Of a stretch of DNA of 64,000 bases, positions 1 to 11,147 are shown piece after piece. A program made the translations under genes and the position numbers. The notes below the pieces were generated by a model. It saw only the letters and a list, made by a program, of their open reading frames with translations. It made no database searches and was not told the DNA's origin. Numbering within the stretch: position 1 is the first letter of the stretch; the number at the start of each line of letters is the position of its first letter. Source of the DNA: Amaurobius ferox (Eukaryota; Arthropoda; Arachnida; Araneae; Amaurobiidae); assembly GCA_951213105.1 (NCBI GenBank), contig OX578137.1, positions 56,810,236 to 56,874,235 of the forward strand. The letters are read 5' to 3'.

Positions 1-44
<44 letters not shown>
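1..44. repeat. (TA)n microsatellite at window edge
   Basis: About 20 TA dinucleotides run from the window edge, after a short CA start. The repeat may continue outside the window. Confidence 0.95.
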
Positions 45-45
<1 letters not shown>

Positions 46-900
46 AATAAGTTTTTTAATTTAAAATCCTTAAAAAAACAATTTTTTTAAATATAAATTA
101 ATATAGCAAATGGACGATGCGTGAAACTTAAAACTCTTCACAACCGCACAGAATGTGTGAATTTCATTTTGCAGGTAATGTATTTAAATACGTATTTACA
201 TCGTTTTATGTCGGGCTAAAAAGAATTCTGCAAACGGACGGCAATTTTTAATGTGTGTTATGAGAGGTCGGTATACTGCAAATCCTAATTTTCTGTTGTA
301 TACATGAATAAAATTTGGTCTAATATTTCATGTATAACAATACAATTTCATTCGCATATATCATTATGAAATGCATATTAATTTCGAAATTCACTTCATA
401 GATTTCTAATACGTTCATTCAATATTTACTCTGAAAATACTCAGAAACATATTTAGATGTATGCTTTAGAACAGTAGTATTTAAAAAAAATTAATCTAAA
501 TAATGTTGTTGATAAATTCTATGCATTTGGGTATAGCGCTATCAGCCTGGAGGCTACCATGTATTTCTGTAGGATAGTAAAAAAGTTATAAGTAGAAATG
601 ACCTTCTTAAGTTATGTTTTTCAAGTAGAACACAATAAAGAGAATCGACAACTTAACATTTAAAAGGTGAACATGGAAACTTGGTGAAAAATGTAAAATG
701 GGCAACCGCAATTCTCTTTGAATAATTTTGAATCTTTAATTATCTTACTCTTAATATTAGTAGCAATCGCAACTATTTTTTTTCTTAAGTTTTGATAATA
801 TAAGATTTAAATCGAAAATTTGAAAACTCACTGTTGATAGATAATTGCAATACACTATAGACTTAACTCACACTTTCCTCATTTAAAAAAAAAATATTTG
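45..900. other. AT-rich DNA, no feature recognised
   Basis: No ORF of substance, no inverted repeat and no match to the repeat families defined elsewhere in the window. Confidence 0.6.
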
Positions 901-1140
901 CGTGAGATATAAAAGTCTTCACAGTTCATTTTATTTCACTGATTTCAGCAAAGGGTACATCGGGTCTACCAAAGAGGAGAGTAAACAGGATGCGGGAGAA
1001 AATTCAATATTCTAAGTAAGTTGGAAACGTGAGTGTTTTATTTATTTATTCAAACTTCAAGGCGCTGCTCCTTCATAAGGCAAGCGCGGCAGGCGCTTCT
1101 GGTAACAAAGAAATTTAAATACAAAACATCGTTAGAAATA
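901..1140 (+). promoter_or_regulatory. TATA/first-exon-like module, copy 1
   Basis: This is the best preserved of four diverged copies (others near 5265, 7298 and 9131). It begins with a TATAAAAG box, followed within 20 bases by a CAGTTCATTTTATT block. Next comes a purine-rich stretch (AAGAGGAGAGTAAACAGG), the word ATTCTAA, a candidate splice donor GTGAGT near 1029, and a TTTATTTATTTATTCA block. Only this copy also has GTAAGT just before, near 1016. Order and spacing are kept in all copies. Reading it as a reiterated core promoter plus short non-coding first exon is inference; it could also be an old dispersed repeat. Confidence 0.4.
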
Positions 1141-1745
1141 TTTTTATTCTTATAAGAAAAGACAATAGCATATTTCTGGTTTTTAAAAAAAATTTGTAAT
1201 TGTATTGCATATGTCAAAGATTTTAGATAATGTTAATATGTTAGCATGATATTCAAGATTGAAATGAATAGGGAAAATGTAAAAATGAACATTAATTAAA
1301 ATAATTGAGAAATATTTGATTATAATGCAAATCATAAAGGCATAAGTTAAATACTCCAAATCCGAAGAACGCTATATAAATGTTGTTTCAAAATATCCAT
1401 AAGAGTTTAGCTAATTTGAAAAACAAATTAAAACATTCTAAGAAAATTAGAGATTATTACGTATCAGAGATAATTAAATAAACAGTATACTCCCTTACAG
1501 CAGAAAACTTCGGCATATTTTATAATTTGGTCTAGTTTTCTACCTTCAAACACACATTGATTCCCATGGATCTATGCTTTCTGTAAAAAAATCCCACCAG
1601 CGATATCACAATATCTGAATTTTGAACAGGAGTCAAAAATGGGAAGTGGAATGGAAAGGTCTGAGTGACAACTTTTGAGCAAGGTACCTCAAATATAGAA
1701 CACAACTTGATATCCTTGATACTAAAGAAGGAAGAGAGCTTGACA
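1141..1745. other. AT-rich DNA, no feature recognised
   Basis: I see no gene or structured repeat here. Confidence 0.5.
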
Positions 1746-2012
1746 CAATTTGATACCAAAGAACTGATGTAACAATTTAATACCGAAGAAGAAAGTAAAG
1801 AATGATAGAAGTAAACCAAGAAGGAATTAAACTTGATCCAACTCGATATAAAATAACTGATGTAACAACTTGATACCAAAGAACTGACGTAATAAATTGA
1901 TACCAAAGAACTGATGTAACAACTTGATACCAAAGAACTGATGTAATAAATTGATACCAAAGAACTGATGTAACAACTTGATACCAAAGAACTGATGTAA
2001 CAACTTGATACA
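1746..2012. repeat. 27-bp minisatellite
   Basis: The unit is 27 bp and contains AACTTGATACCAAAGAACTG. The core 1855-2012 holds about six near-identical units alternating TGTAACAACT and TGTAATAAAT variants; degenerate units extend left to 1746. Because 27 is a multiple of three, the minus strand shows artificial open frames with a 9-residue repeat (two long reading frames overlap here). These are not genes. Confidence 0.85.
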
Positions 2013-2584
2013 AATGAAGAAAGTAAAGGAAAAAGGAAGTAAACAGCGTTTTCCGAGGTACTTTATTACTACCTATAAGTAAATAAAAAAACTTCGGTTT
2101 TTGGTGAAAGCTTTTATTCATAACTCGAAATAACCTGCTTCAATAGAAGATAATCACAAAATATCAAGATGATCAATGGATAAATGGTTGATAATATATC
2201 ATTATTTAACTTTTCATTATCTTATGTTAACATTTTTTTATTTATTATATATAACAGCAATGCTGAATATTGGACATTTTTAAACTATCTTACAAAAATG
2301 GGAAGACCGTTTTGCAAAATATAAAATAAATAAATAGTTAAAAAAATAACCAAAAATACTGCAGATTCTATTTTTGTCGGATCCGAAAAAAATTCAACAA
2401 ATTAAAATGCTTAACTAGACAGATATGTGTACCAAATATCACCTTTGTAGGGTTTAGTTAAAAATGGCAAAAAAATAAGTTGAACTAGACATACAACCAC
2501 ATTGAAACTGACAGACAACTGTCATAACGAGTTAAATAAAAACATTTACTGAAACCGAATCATAAACTTTTAATTCATTTAATT
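2013..2584. other. AT-rich DNA, no feature recognised
   Basis: I see no gene or structured repeat here. Confidence 0.5.
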
Positions 2585-2641
2585 AACATTCCAAAGAGTT
2601 GAAGTCCCAGACCACTCGGCTAACCTAACATTCCAAAGAGT
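2585..2641 (-). mobile_element. 27-bp retroposed SINE 3' scrap with 15-bp TSD
   Basis: AACATTCCAAAGAGT occurs perfectly at 2585-2599 and 2627-2641. The 27 bases between (2600-2626) read on the minus strand as AGGTTAGCCGAGTGGTCTGG followed by GACTTCA. This matches the extreme 3' end of the 5S-derived SINE seen at 23960-23985, 10846-10880 and 29793-29852. The simplest explanation is target-primed reverse transcription that stopped after about 27 bases. Confidence 0.75.
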
Positions 2642-3408
2642 GTGTCATTAACAGAAACAGATCATAAAAGTTTTTTAGCATCAAAAATAACTTTAGATAA
2701 AATATGAACAGTTTTATTGCTTTATAATTAGAGGTAAATAGGAGTATTTTGATGAGAAATCTGACTATAGAATTTATATGATTTGAACATCAATGAATAC
2801 GAATAATCTATATTTCAATGATGCATATGTTTGTCTGAGAGCTTGAGGCTCATATCTTGAAGAAGTTGAGAGAATCGAGTTAAATATGAACATTTTTTTT
2901 AATTCCCTCAACGTCAGAGGCCTAGTTACCTTTCGGGCGTTCAGATCAGGGACATAGACTGAGTGTTTTAGAATATTTGGATTTAAGGATCGAAACATAA
3001 TTAAGAAATTAAATATATTAAAATTTGTTATTAAGAAGTTTTGTTGAATGTAATTTAGCATCAAAAGGCAAATAGTATTATTCATAAAACTGTAATAAGT
3101 TCCGTTTTTCAGGTATTTTTTTTTTATGTTGAATGCATAAGCAAAGCATTTTGAACAAAAAACCGCATTACAGTGTATAATCGTAAATTTCATACAGCAA
3201 ATATGAGCACACAATACAAATGCGACCTTTTTTTCATCTCTTTACACATGTAAAATTCAGCATAGAATATTTATCAATGTAAAGATTTTTTCTACATCCA
3301 TTTATTAATATAATTTGAAATAAAACTTCCAATAATTAAGCTCTTAATTTACAAAGTAGTAATTTGTGACAATCAAATGTTCCATCTGTGATTTTATCAA
3401 AATATTTT
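2642..3408. other. AT-rich DNA with a spurious minus ORF
   Basis: A 146-codon open frame exists on the minus strand (2774-3214). Its composition is that of AT-rich noise and I recognise no motif in it. No other feature is seen. Confidence 0.5.
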
Positions 3409-4640
3409 TTGAAGCATCTATGTCTCAGGATCTACGATATAGCATATTATATCGATATAGCTTAAATGAGGACTGGTATGGAATCAGCATCGAATTTTGA
3501 AGGAGTCAGGGGATTCTTTATGCAGTTCCACTTTCCGTTCTTTTTCTATTTTGGGTTCAAAAATGGCATTTGTCTTGAAACATATATTTATAATGTCTGT
3601 AAATGGAGCGTATATGATAAATGATATGAATTCAGCATCAGATTCTGGAGCAGATACTCACTTGCATTTTCCACTTCCGGTTCCTTTTTTACTTACGATT
3701 CAAAAAATTACCTTGAAGCATCCATTTCTCAGGATTCGTTATAGACAGAACGTAAATAATGACTGATATGGATTCAATATTACACTCTGTAGAGGAGGGG
3801 TGAGTCACTATAGATTTCAACTTTCGGTTCTGGAGATGTCACTTTCGATGTAAAAATTTACGTTTACCTTGAAACATCTAATTTTCAGGAATTTCTATAG
3901 AAAGAGCTTAGAAGACAACTGGTATGGATTCAGCATGGAATTTCTGATGGGGTTATATGGCACTCAGGAATTCTACTTCCGCTTCACTTCCAATTCAAAA
4001 ATATTAAGTGAAACATCCGCTTCTCATTATTGGCTATAGAGCTTAAATGATAATTAATATGGATTCAGCACCAAATTCCAGAGAGTGTAGGGGTGATTTG
4101 CTAAAGAGTTGTTGTTTCCAGGTTATTTCCCGACTTTGGTTTAAAAGTTTTATTTTCCTTGAAACTTATATTTCTCCGTATATGCTATAGATATAGCTTA
4201 GATGATGACTAATATGGATTCAAAATGAGAAAATTTTCTGAAGATGTAGGGTTTTTAATAAAAACTTCCGATTCCGATTCCTTCCCACTTTCGGTTTTTC
4301 TTTAAAACATCTACTTTTCCTTCTGAATTGACTCTATATAGAGCTTAGATAATGACTGATATTGATTCATTATTAAATTTTAGTTGGAATTGAGGTTTCA
4401 GGATTCCATTTCCAGGATTTCAGGATTCCATTTTCAGGATATGTCAGTTTCAATTAAAAAAATTACATTTTCCTTGCAACATATTTTTCACAAAATTTGC
4501 TACATATATATTTCAGATGATGACTGATGTGGATTCAACATTGCATTTTGGAAGGGGGGGGGGGGTGGCAGAAATATTCACTACGGACATACACTTCCGA
4601 TTCTGGAGATGGCATTTCTGGTTTTTCAGAGTATTCCCAT
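3409..4640. repeat. Decayed tandem array, eight units of 138-173 bp
   Basis: Unit starts are recognisable by TTGAAACATCTATTTCTCAG-like words at 3409, 3575, 3713, 3869, 4009, 4159, 4301 and 4474. Inside each unit the same order recurs: GCTATAGA-GCTTAGATGATGAC, then ACTGATATGGATTCAGCAT, then a purine-rich stretch, then CACTTCCGGTTC, then a TTTTCAAAAAT-like stretch. Units have diverged heavily by indels. The last unit contains a G12 run (4554-4565). Short open frames in the array (3497-3766, 4535-4741) are by-products. Confidence 0.85.
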
Positions 4641-4744
4641 GACTGTACTAAATTAGTGGGAAGAATATTATAAAAGTTCTCGTTGGTTCTGTCGAAAAGG
4701 AAGTACACACGCCGCTTGAAATAATATGAAGGTTCATTCATAAA

Positions 4745-5190
4745 TTTCTTGTTGTAATTTCATCTTTTAAAAAGTCTGTAAAATTCCTGGTCCGGTACCT
4801 GCCCATTAATGAGAGTGTTACAGTGTATTATATGCTTAACTTATACACAATATATACTTTCAAAGACATTACAAAAATTTGCCTATTTCATAAAAAAAAT
4901 TTTTGATCGATCTTGTTCGAGGTTGAATGAATATAAAAGTAAGGATAATAATTGTGTACAATATTTTTAATTTAAAATTTAAAACACTACCAACGTATCT
5001 TATGTCACGCGAAAATTTCAAAAATCTAGAAATCCGTTCTAAAAATCATCATCATGAAATACAAATTTTCTTATGCATTTATGCATTACAGATCATTCCA
5101 GAATGAGAAAATAGCCCCATTTTTGTCTATATGAAAATACTTGGAACAGAATATCGAAAGAAAATGTAAAGGTATGTGCAATGTGCCTCA
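4745..5190 (+). repeat. Ancient duplicate of 11965-12420 (family D copy 1)
   Basis: The order of words AAAATTCCTGGTCC, ATATGCTTAACTTATACACAATATA, CATAAAAAAAATTTTT, CTTGTTCGAGG and CGCGAAAATTTCAAAAATC is repeated with divergence at 11990-12260. The right part (4995-5110) resembles the left half of the exon-like family D described at 17300, 25400 and 26320. Confidence 0.5.
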
Positions 5191-5264
5191 TTAAGGTTTG
5201 AAAGACTTTTTTACCCACTCCTAATCCAAAATACCCAAGTCAAATAAATACGTCAACACAATAG

Positions 5265-5450
5265 CTCATTGTAGCTGCCAACTACAAATAACAAAGAGTA
5301 AGCAGATCGTGAGTACCAGAGTAGGGCAAATGAAGAGAGGGAGAACCTTTAGCATTCTAAATCAGAGGGAAACGTGAATAGTTCATTTATCCGTTTATTC
5401 AAAGTTACCGGCGCTGCTTCAGAATAAGGAATATATATTCAATATTTGTG
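5265..5450 (+). promoter_or_regulatory. TATA/first-exon-like module, copy 2
   Basis: It shares AAGAGTAAGCAGATCGTGAG, TACCAGAG, GGGAGAACCTTTAGCATTCT and AGGGAAACGTGAAT with copy 4 (9170-9265), then a TTTATCCGTTTATTC block and GGCGCTGCTTC as in copy 1. The TATA box is not obvious. The donor-like word is GTGAAT instead of GTGAGT. Confidence 0.4.
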
Positions 5451-5548
5451 GCATAAAATACGCTATATTGAGATATTCTGATAAATAGGATTGAATTCCT
5501 ATTGCAGTAAACAACATCCATGATCCAGTTTCATATTTTTATGCTATG

Positions 5549-5886
5549 GGCATCATGGAATACCTGCAGTAGCAAAATGGAGGATGAAATCCACTAACAA
5601 CAAGTGCCTGTCTTATTCCAACATATGTCCTCAATGATTTATCCCCCATCCAGTAAAGTCGCATCCTTGATCACGTAGTTAACGGAATAAATCATCGGGC
5701 AGGGTTCAAAGAACACTTCATTATGGAATACCTGCACTGGCAAAATAGAGGAGGAAATCCACCAACAGTAAGGGCCTACCTTATACCAACATATGGCAGT
5801 CTTCAATGTTCTGTCTCCCATCCAGCAACGTCATATTCGTGATCACGCGATGGACAGGGTTTGAAAAACACCTACTAAGTTAAGAC
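5549..5886. repeat. 169-bp tandem duplication
   Basis: ATGGAATACCTGCA starts at 5554 and again at 5723. Shared words run through both units: CAAAATAGAGGAGGAAATCC, CCAACATATG, CTCCCATCCAG, GTGATCACG and CAGGGTT. A more diverged third relative lies near 19800-19960. An open minus-strand frame spans part of it (5639-5821), with no recognised domain. Confidence 0.8.
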
Positions 5887-7297
5887 CACAATCGCCGTCT
5901 ACATAGGCACATATTGCAATATCGATCTTACACCGTCACTTGAAAGAGTCGGATTCATGGTACAAAGTACTAAACCGTGAATAAACCGTAGGTATGATAT
6001 CTATGGGATAAACCAAGGAGTTCGACAGCGTAGCATTCTGCTGATTAATGTGCCTCTTACAACAGATGAATTCATGGCTATATAGTCAAGGTCATTGGTC
6101 ATGAAAAGGACTGCTTCCTGTAGTTGTATAGATAAAACTTGGCATGGAGTAGTTGAATGTAATATCTGCATGGAATAAGTAGTACCTATAGTGGTGCTCA
6201 AATCATTGCATCATCCCAAAAAATTCAGTAATTTCAGAATATATATTTAATATAGCTCAATAAACCCGAATGTTGCATAATTTTAGTGCATTGCATCAGA
6301 CAAAGAGCTAAGAGGTGACAAAATGTTAAATGCACTTTAAACTTTCAGGTAGATCGGACGATGTGGGTTGAAAGAAAATAAATAATCCAAAATCAGCGCA
6401 TTATGACCACATGTATTCAACTAACATCCAGAAAAAAATTGTTGCACTTGCTTTACGTTACGTATCTTTTTCTACATGCAAAATTGCCAAAAGAATAAAA
6501 TGTAACTAGTCAAGCAAAGATCTATAAGCTAAATAAATCTAAAGGTCATTAAGTTCATAAGTCATTAAGTCTGCAGTCTATAAGTCTGAAGACAAAGTTA
6601 AAAAGTTTAAATATCACTTTAAACGCAATGCTGTTCTTTTTCGCCATCAAAGTTATGGAGATATGTGGGTGACTATTTTTATTAGTATAACTGTACAGTC
6701 GCAGCAACATAAATTGCTGACATTGCAAGTATCGGCTATGATGTACTAAAGAGTCTATAAAAATACCGAACAGATCCCCAGATGCTGTTATCAGCAGTGG
6801 GAACGAAAAACTGGCTATTAAAACACACCCTTCAGGTGGATTTTGTGAGTATTCTGATATGTTTTTCTTCTAAAGGTCAGGTAAAATCGTTGGACCTTTG
6901 TAGTCTCAAAAACCATTAAAGCGATTTAGCTTACATTTGAGTGGAAAGCTTCATGCTATATTATGTAAAGGCGAAAAATTTATGTAGACTAGCCGTAAAT
7001 GGACATTTTTCAAAACTCTTCCTAATCTCAACTTGAAACTGTATGTTTTTAAGACTTTCATAAAATATTTACTGAAAAAATTGCCTTTAATAAATCTCAT
7101 AAATGGTTTACAAAAGCAATCATTTTCTATTGAATTTATGTTTTAATTACTTATATATGTAGTAAAAAAGAAAATACCTATTAATTTGTAACAAGTGTAT
7201 AAGGAAACACAGTAAATCCAAATATTTAAAGGTGAAGGCTATTTCTCAGATCTCCTACTTGATTCAGCCTTATGAGTATTACAGGGTGTGAGGACCT
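5887..7297. other. No gene recognised; isolated TATA-like site
   Basis: A 66-codon minus ORF at 6001-6201 has no recognisable domain. Near 6763 a TATAAAAATA box is followed about 30 bases later by ATCAGCAGTGGG and, at about 6847, by the donor-like TTTTGTGAGTATT. This resembles the modules described at 901 but has no sequence similarity to them. Low support. Confidence 0.3.
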
Positions 7298-7500
7298 GAG
7301 GAGAATATAAACGTTTAAGAAACAGTTCACTTCAGTGCACCATCTTCAAAAAAGAACATATCGAAGTTGAGAAGAGGGAGAATAAACAACATGCAGGAGA
7401 ATATTTAGCACTGTAAATATAAGGAAAATTTGAAAACTCCATTTATTTATTCAAGACTCTAGAAGCTACTTCTGTATAATTAATGTGTCAGATGTTTGTG
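7298..7500 (+). promoter_or_regulatory. TATA/first-exon-like module, copy 3
   Basis: GAGAATATAAACGTTTAAGA is followed by AACAGTTCACTTCA, GAGAAGAGGGAGAATAAACA, GCAGGAGAATATTTAGCA and CCATTTATTTATTCAAGACT, in the same order as in copies 1 and 4. The donor-like GTGAGT is lost here. Confidence 0.4.
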
Positions 7501-8484
7501 TCATTGGATAAATTGTTAAATGAAACAATCATGAGTAACGGCTTTTGCCTTAAGATTCGAGAAATGTGTTTTCCGAGTTCTTCTTCCTTACTCATTATAT
7601 AACATTTTTCTGAGTTTTAGACTTTTTTATGTTGATATAAACTGAAAATATATTAGTATGTAAGTCATGCAAATAGGGTGCATTTAAAATACAGGTAAAC
7701 CAAGGGGTGATGTATTCTGAAACTTGTCTTAAAAAATATTTAAATTAAAATAATAATTTTTGACAAAGCAATTTAGAGTGTAAATGGTATGTCAAAATGT
7801 TCGATTGCTAATGTTCTTACTAATTTGACTCTTATCCGTACAAACTTTTATTTGGAATGCACCTAAGACTCTGACTCAAATTCTTTATCACTTCTCACAA
7901 CAGAGTTCATATTGAAATATGGTATCAATAGAACAAATTACCCGACCTAGCCTGGGTCCTAAATATGCACCTTCTTCTTAAATATTACCACCCTTTTTCT
8001 AAATCGCCAAATCAGTTTCAATCCAAATCACCGCGAAATGCGAAATCCTTAGATTTAATGTAAAAGGCACCTCCCTATAAAATTTCCTCATAACGGATTA
8101 GCACGTTCTTCACAAAAGCAATAAATACATGAGTCAAAAGAATGAGGAGTGGTTTAAATTTTCATAGACGAGCATGTGCAGCAAAATCCCCCGGTAGAAA
8201 AGTAGAAAGTCGAACGCAAGGACTTCTGCGGAAGATGTGTTTCTTGCTTTGCGATCAATAAATGCGATTAATTAATAAATCACCAACATTGAAATGACAT
8301 CTGATATCCAAAAAAAGTGTTTGTATTCCAAGATATATACCAAAATTTTAGCCAAGTAGGGCCAATAATAAATTTTCGGGTGCGACGATATATATGTCAG
8401 ATAATGTAAAAAATTGTTGCGTTGTATATTTAGAAAATAAATATAAATGAAGAAATAGACCTACAGATTCGGTTTAAACATTGT
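7501..8484. other. AT-rich DNA, no feature recognised
   Basis: I see no gene or structured repeat here. Confidence 0.5.
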
Positions 8485-8560
8485 TTAACCTTTTGCTTAC
8501 GGATGGGATAGCGTCAATCTCAAACGAAGAACCTCTCAAAAACGCATAGATTTCTCGTTA
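8485..8560 (+). mobile_element. Left half of a TTAA MITE
   Basis: TTAA at 8485-8488 is followed by CCTTTTGCTTACGGATGGGA, then TAGCGTCAAT and CAAACGAAGAACCTCT. This matches the left end of the complete element at 63373-63547. The right terminal inverted repeat is not present; after about 8560 the sequences diverge. Confidence 0.6.
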
Positions 8561-9130
8561 GACGTTTTATCCGCTTTGCGAGATTTTTCGCTTTACAATA
8601 GACACCCACACAGACAGACATCTTCCTTTATTATATAAAATAAAAATAGTTAAAAATTATCCTTATGTAATTGAAAATACAAATATTTAATGAAATAAAT
8701 ACAAATTTTAGACTATTAAAACTGTTTAATTGATTTACAAACATGTAACATTCTGCTCAATGCTGATCAAAATGAATTTATTTTTTCTGTCTGTGCATAT
8801 TGCTCTGCGTTTTCAAATTTTATATTTTTATCTTGAATGCTGTTAAACAGCCTCGCAAGGCTTTATTATAAACATGAGTAAATGTAATTTTTAATTTAAA
8901 AAAAATGTTTATCTCTTAAACAAGTTTCAAGATATTAGATTTCGTAAATATTTATACTTGAAGTATAGAAAAAATAAACTACAGCGTTAAAAAAAATCCA
9001 GTCGTGATTTTATAATAAGATATAAAACAGAGGATCAAAAGTTAAATATTTGAAGAAATATGCAACCTTTCTCATCTGCTACGTGATCCATCTTTGCCCC
9101 TATTTCCAAGGCAGAATGCCTGAATGGAAT
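8561..9130. other. AT-rich DNA, no gene recognised
   Basis: A short CACCCACACAGACAGACA stretch at 8604-8625, before a TATATAAAATAAAA tail, resembles the microsatellite part of the window's dispersed families, but I cannot define an element. Confidence 0.4.
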
Positions 9131-9385
9131 ATAAACTTTGCTTAGCGACAGTTCATTTTATTCCACTTCCAACGAAGAGCAAGCAGATCGTGAGATCGTG
9201 ACTACCAAAGGAGAGAGTGAACAATAATTGGGAGAAGTTTTAGTATTCTAAATAAGGGGGAAACGTGAATACTTTATTTATTTGTTCAGAACTTCCATTT
9301 GCTGCTTCTGTATAAGTTTTGGGTGTCAGGTGTTTCTAGCATCAAAGAAATCTTTAGAAAAAACATCGTGAGAAATGTTTTTTTT
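9131..9385 (+). promoter_or_regulatory. TATA/first-exon-like module, copy 4
   Basis: GAATATAAACTTTGC is followed by CGACAGTTCATTTTATTCCA, AGAGCAAGCAGATCGTGAG, a second GATCGTGA, ACCAAAGGAGAGAGTGAACA, TTAGTATTCTAAATA, GGGGAAACGTGAATAC and CTTTATTTATTTGTTCAGAA. It then shares GGTGTTTCTAGCATCAAAGA and ACATCGT with copy 1. Confidence 0.45.
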
Positions 9386-10120
9386 TCCTTTAAAGATAGA
9401 ATATGTCTTTTAGATGTTTAAATTTTTTTTACTATAAAGGCTATTTCTGTGGGAATAAATAAACTACAGGAAGGAAAGACGCGCACATCAAATTTTAGAA
9501 TCAGGTAATGCTCCAGAGCAAAATTTTCGATTTCATCTCAGGCAACAGACAAAATATGGGGTAGTGCTTGTAGTAAATCAAATTCAGATCCTATATGAGC
9601 TTGCCTTTGATCGAAAAGAATAAATAATCACGCACTGATAGTATCTGAATGACTGCACAGTAACTTCGACAATTTAACACAAATATTTTTAATGTTAAGC
9701 ATCATAGTGCTAAACAAAATAAAATGTATTAAAAAACGGTAACTTAATTTTTTAAGCGAGTTAGTCATCCTGTCTTGACAGGCTTAAATACTAGTCAATT
9801 GCCTGAAATGTTTCAACTAATTATACATATCTGAAGAAATGTAAAACGTGCATCATTTTATAAATACATCCATTGTAAAGGTTTTACCAGCATTAGATTG
9901 GCGATTTTTACATCATGCTGACGAATAATCTTGCTTATAATTGTTATCTATGTCACATTTAGCTATATAAACTTGTAAGATACTCATACCTTAATCAGAA
10001 TTCGATTTTATGGATTACAATTATCTGTTTTATTGTTGATTTTGCGTTCAAATAGTGTCATTACAGTCTATATATTCGTTTTGGATAAAATTCAAAAAAG
10101 AAAAGTCTATACTAGGAAGC
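9386..10120. other. AT-rich DNA, no feature recognised
   Basis: I see no gene or structured repeat here. Confidence 0.5.
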
Positions 10121-10139
10121 GAAGTTATGAAAGATTATT

Positions 10140-10372
10140 TTTTTTCCAATGGCCAGGTAATTGAATCTTTCATCATTCGCCCATACACCGGCCAGAACCG
10201 TGAACCTTTTAGCCTTATATGACGTTGCCCCAGCGCACCAGTGGGGGTTAGAACACACGGCGCCCAACGACACAACATCCATGCCTGAAGGTGGGACTCG
10301 AAACCACAACCCGTCGGCTGAACGATCGCTAGGAAACGCTTGCCTTAACCATTCGGCCACTGCTTCGGCGAA
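10140..10372 (-). mobile_element. tRNA(Ser)-like SINE
   Basis: On the minus strand the head reads GCAGTGGCCGAATGGTTAAG, a type 2 tRNA A box, followed about 50 bases later by a B-box-like GTGGTTTCGAGTCCCACC. A body of about 160 bp and an A-rich tail (TTTTTTTT on the plus strand at 10138-10146) complete it. An imperfect target duplication flanks it: GAAGTTATGAAAGATTA from 10121 and GAAGTTGTGAAAGAATTA from 10373. The open frame seen through it (10112-10360, minus) is a translation of the SINE, not a gene. Confidence 0.85.
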
Positions 10373-10705
10373 GAAGTTGTGAAAGAATTACCATCGTGTT
10401 CGACTATATATTTTTGCGAACGTGAAATATTCCCTGACTGGCGTCTCTTGTCCAGTCTTCGTCTTTTTCGCAGACCAACTGGCACCATCGGAGAGTTCTC
10501 TCCAAAAAACAGCGATACGAGAATTATTTCCCACGTCGTCATTCTATGGTTGCCAGAATTTCGAACTTCGGAGAAAAACTTCCAGATTTGGAAATGTATT
10601 GCCAATTTGGCGAAATTTGGCGACTTCCCGAATTTTTCCAAAGCATCCCAATAGAACAATTATTCTTTCAGATATAGAGATTTCCAGAAATTTCCATGGA
10701 GATAC

Positions 10706-10774
10706 TATAAATAGGCGTCATCACTGCGTCGGACAGCTGAGTTGACCATCACTGAGTCGGACAGCTGAGTTGAC
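10706..10774 (+). promoter_or_regulatory. TATA box with 27-bp tandem repeat downstream
   Basis: TATAAATA at 10706-10713 is followed by two copies of ATCACTGMGTCGGACAGCTG plus AGTTGAC (10720-10746, 10748-10774). The first copy sits about where transcription would start, so the duplication would lie in the start-site and downstream-element region of the presumed LTR. Confidence 0.5.
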
Positions 10775-10845
10775 GAACTGATGTGATGCAAACTACATTG
10801 GATTGCGATATTTGTCAATGTTTTGAGAATAGTAGCGGCTGTTTT

Positions 10846-11147
10846 ATTGTTGTTGAGACCCAGACCATCCGACCTACCAGAAAGGTGTAAGGTAACCGTT
10901 TGGACGACCGGGAAGTGCCACCTAATTTAGACCGAAACCCAGTGGGGGAGGCATCCACAGGGACCTTCCCCTCCTTCCCCTACCACCAATCTCTCTTAAG
11001 GACTTACAGATCCACATGTTTAACGTGATCGTAATCCGCATGCACATGACGGCAGTTGTGGCAGCGTGCAAATCCAGCGCGCAAACCACCGGGCTACCGC
11101 ACCTTAATAGGCCAACAGCACGCGGTGTTCCCAGGTGGTCACCCACT
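10846..11147 (-). mobile_element. 5S rRNA-derived SINE, 5' truncated
   Basis: The minus strand starts inside the 5S-like head (GTGGGTGACCACCTGGGAAC, then ACCGCGTGCTGTTGGC). It continues through the same body as the copy at 23607-23985, and ends in GGTCTGGGTCTC followed by AACAACAATAAAAC. A perfect target duplication GCGGCTGTTTT lies at 10835-10845 and 11148-11158. It sits inside the LTR-like block. Confidence 0.9.

Noticed and set aside
1532..2121. Two long minus-strand ORFs with 9-residue repeats as a repeat protein
   Set aside because: They are translations of a 27-bp minisatellite, open only because the unit is divisible by three.
4554..4565. G-quadruplex regulatory site
   Set aside because: A single G12 run without further G tracts nearby; likely a slippage product in the tandem array.
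10112..10360. An 82-codon protein starting MAEWLRQAF
   Set aside because: This is the tRNA-derived SINE head read in frame; such proteins are often mis-annotated in SINE-rich genomes.
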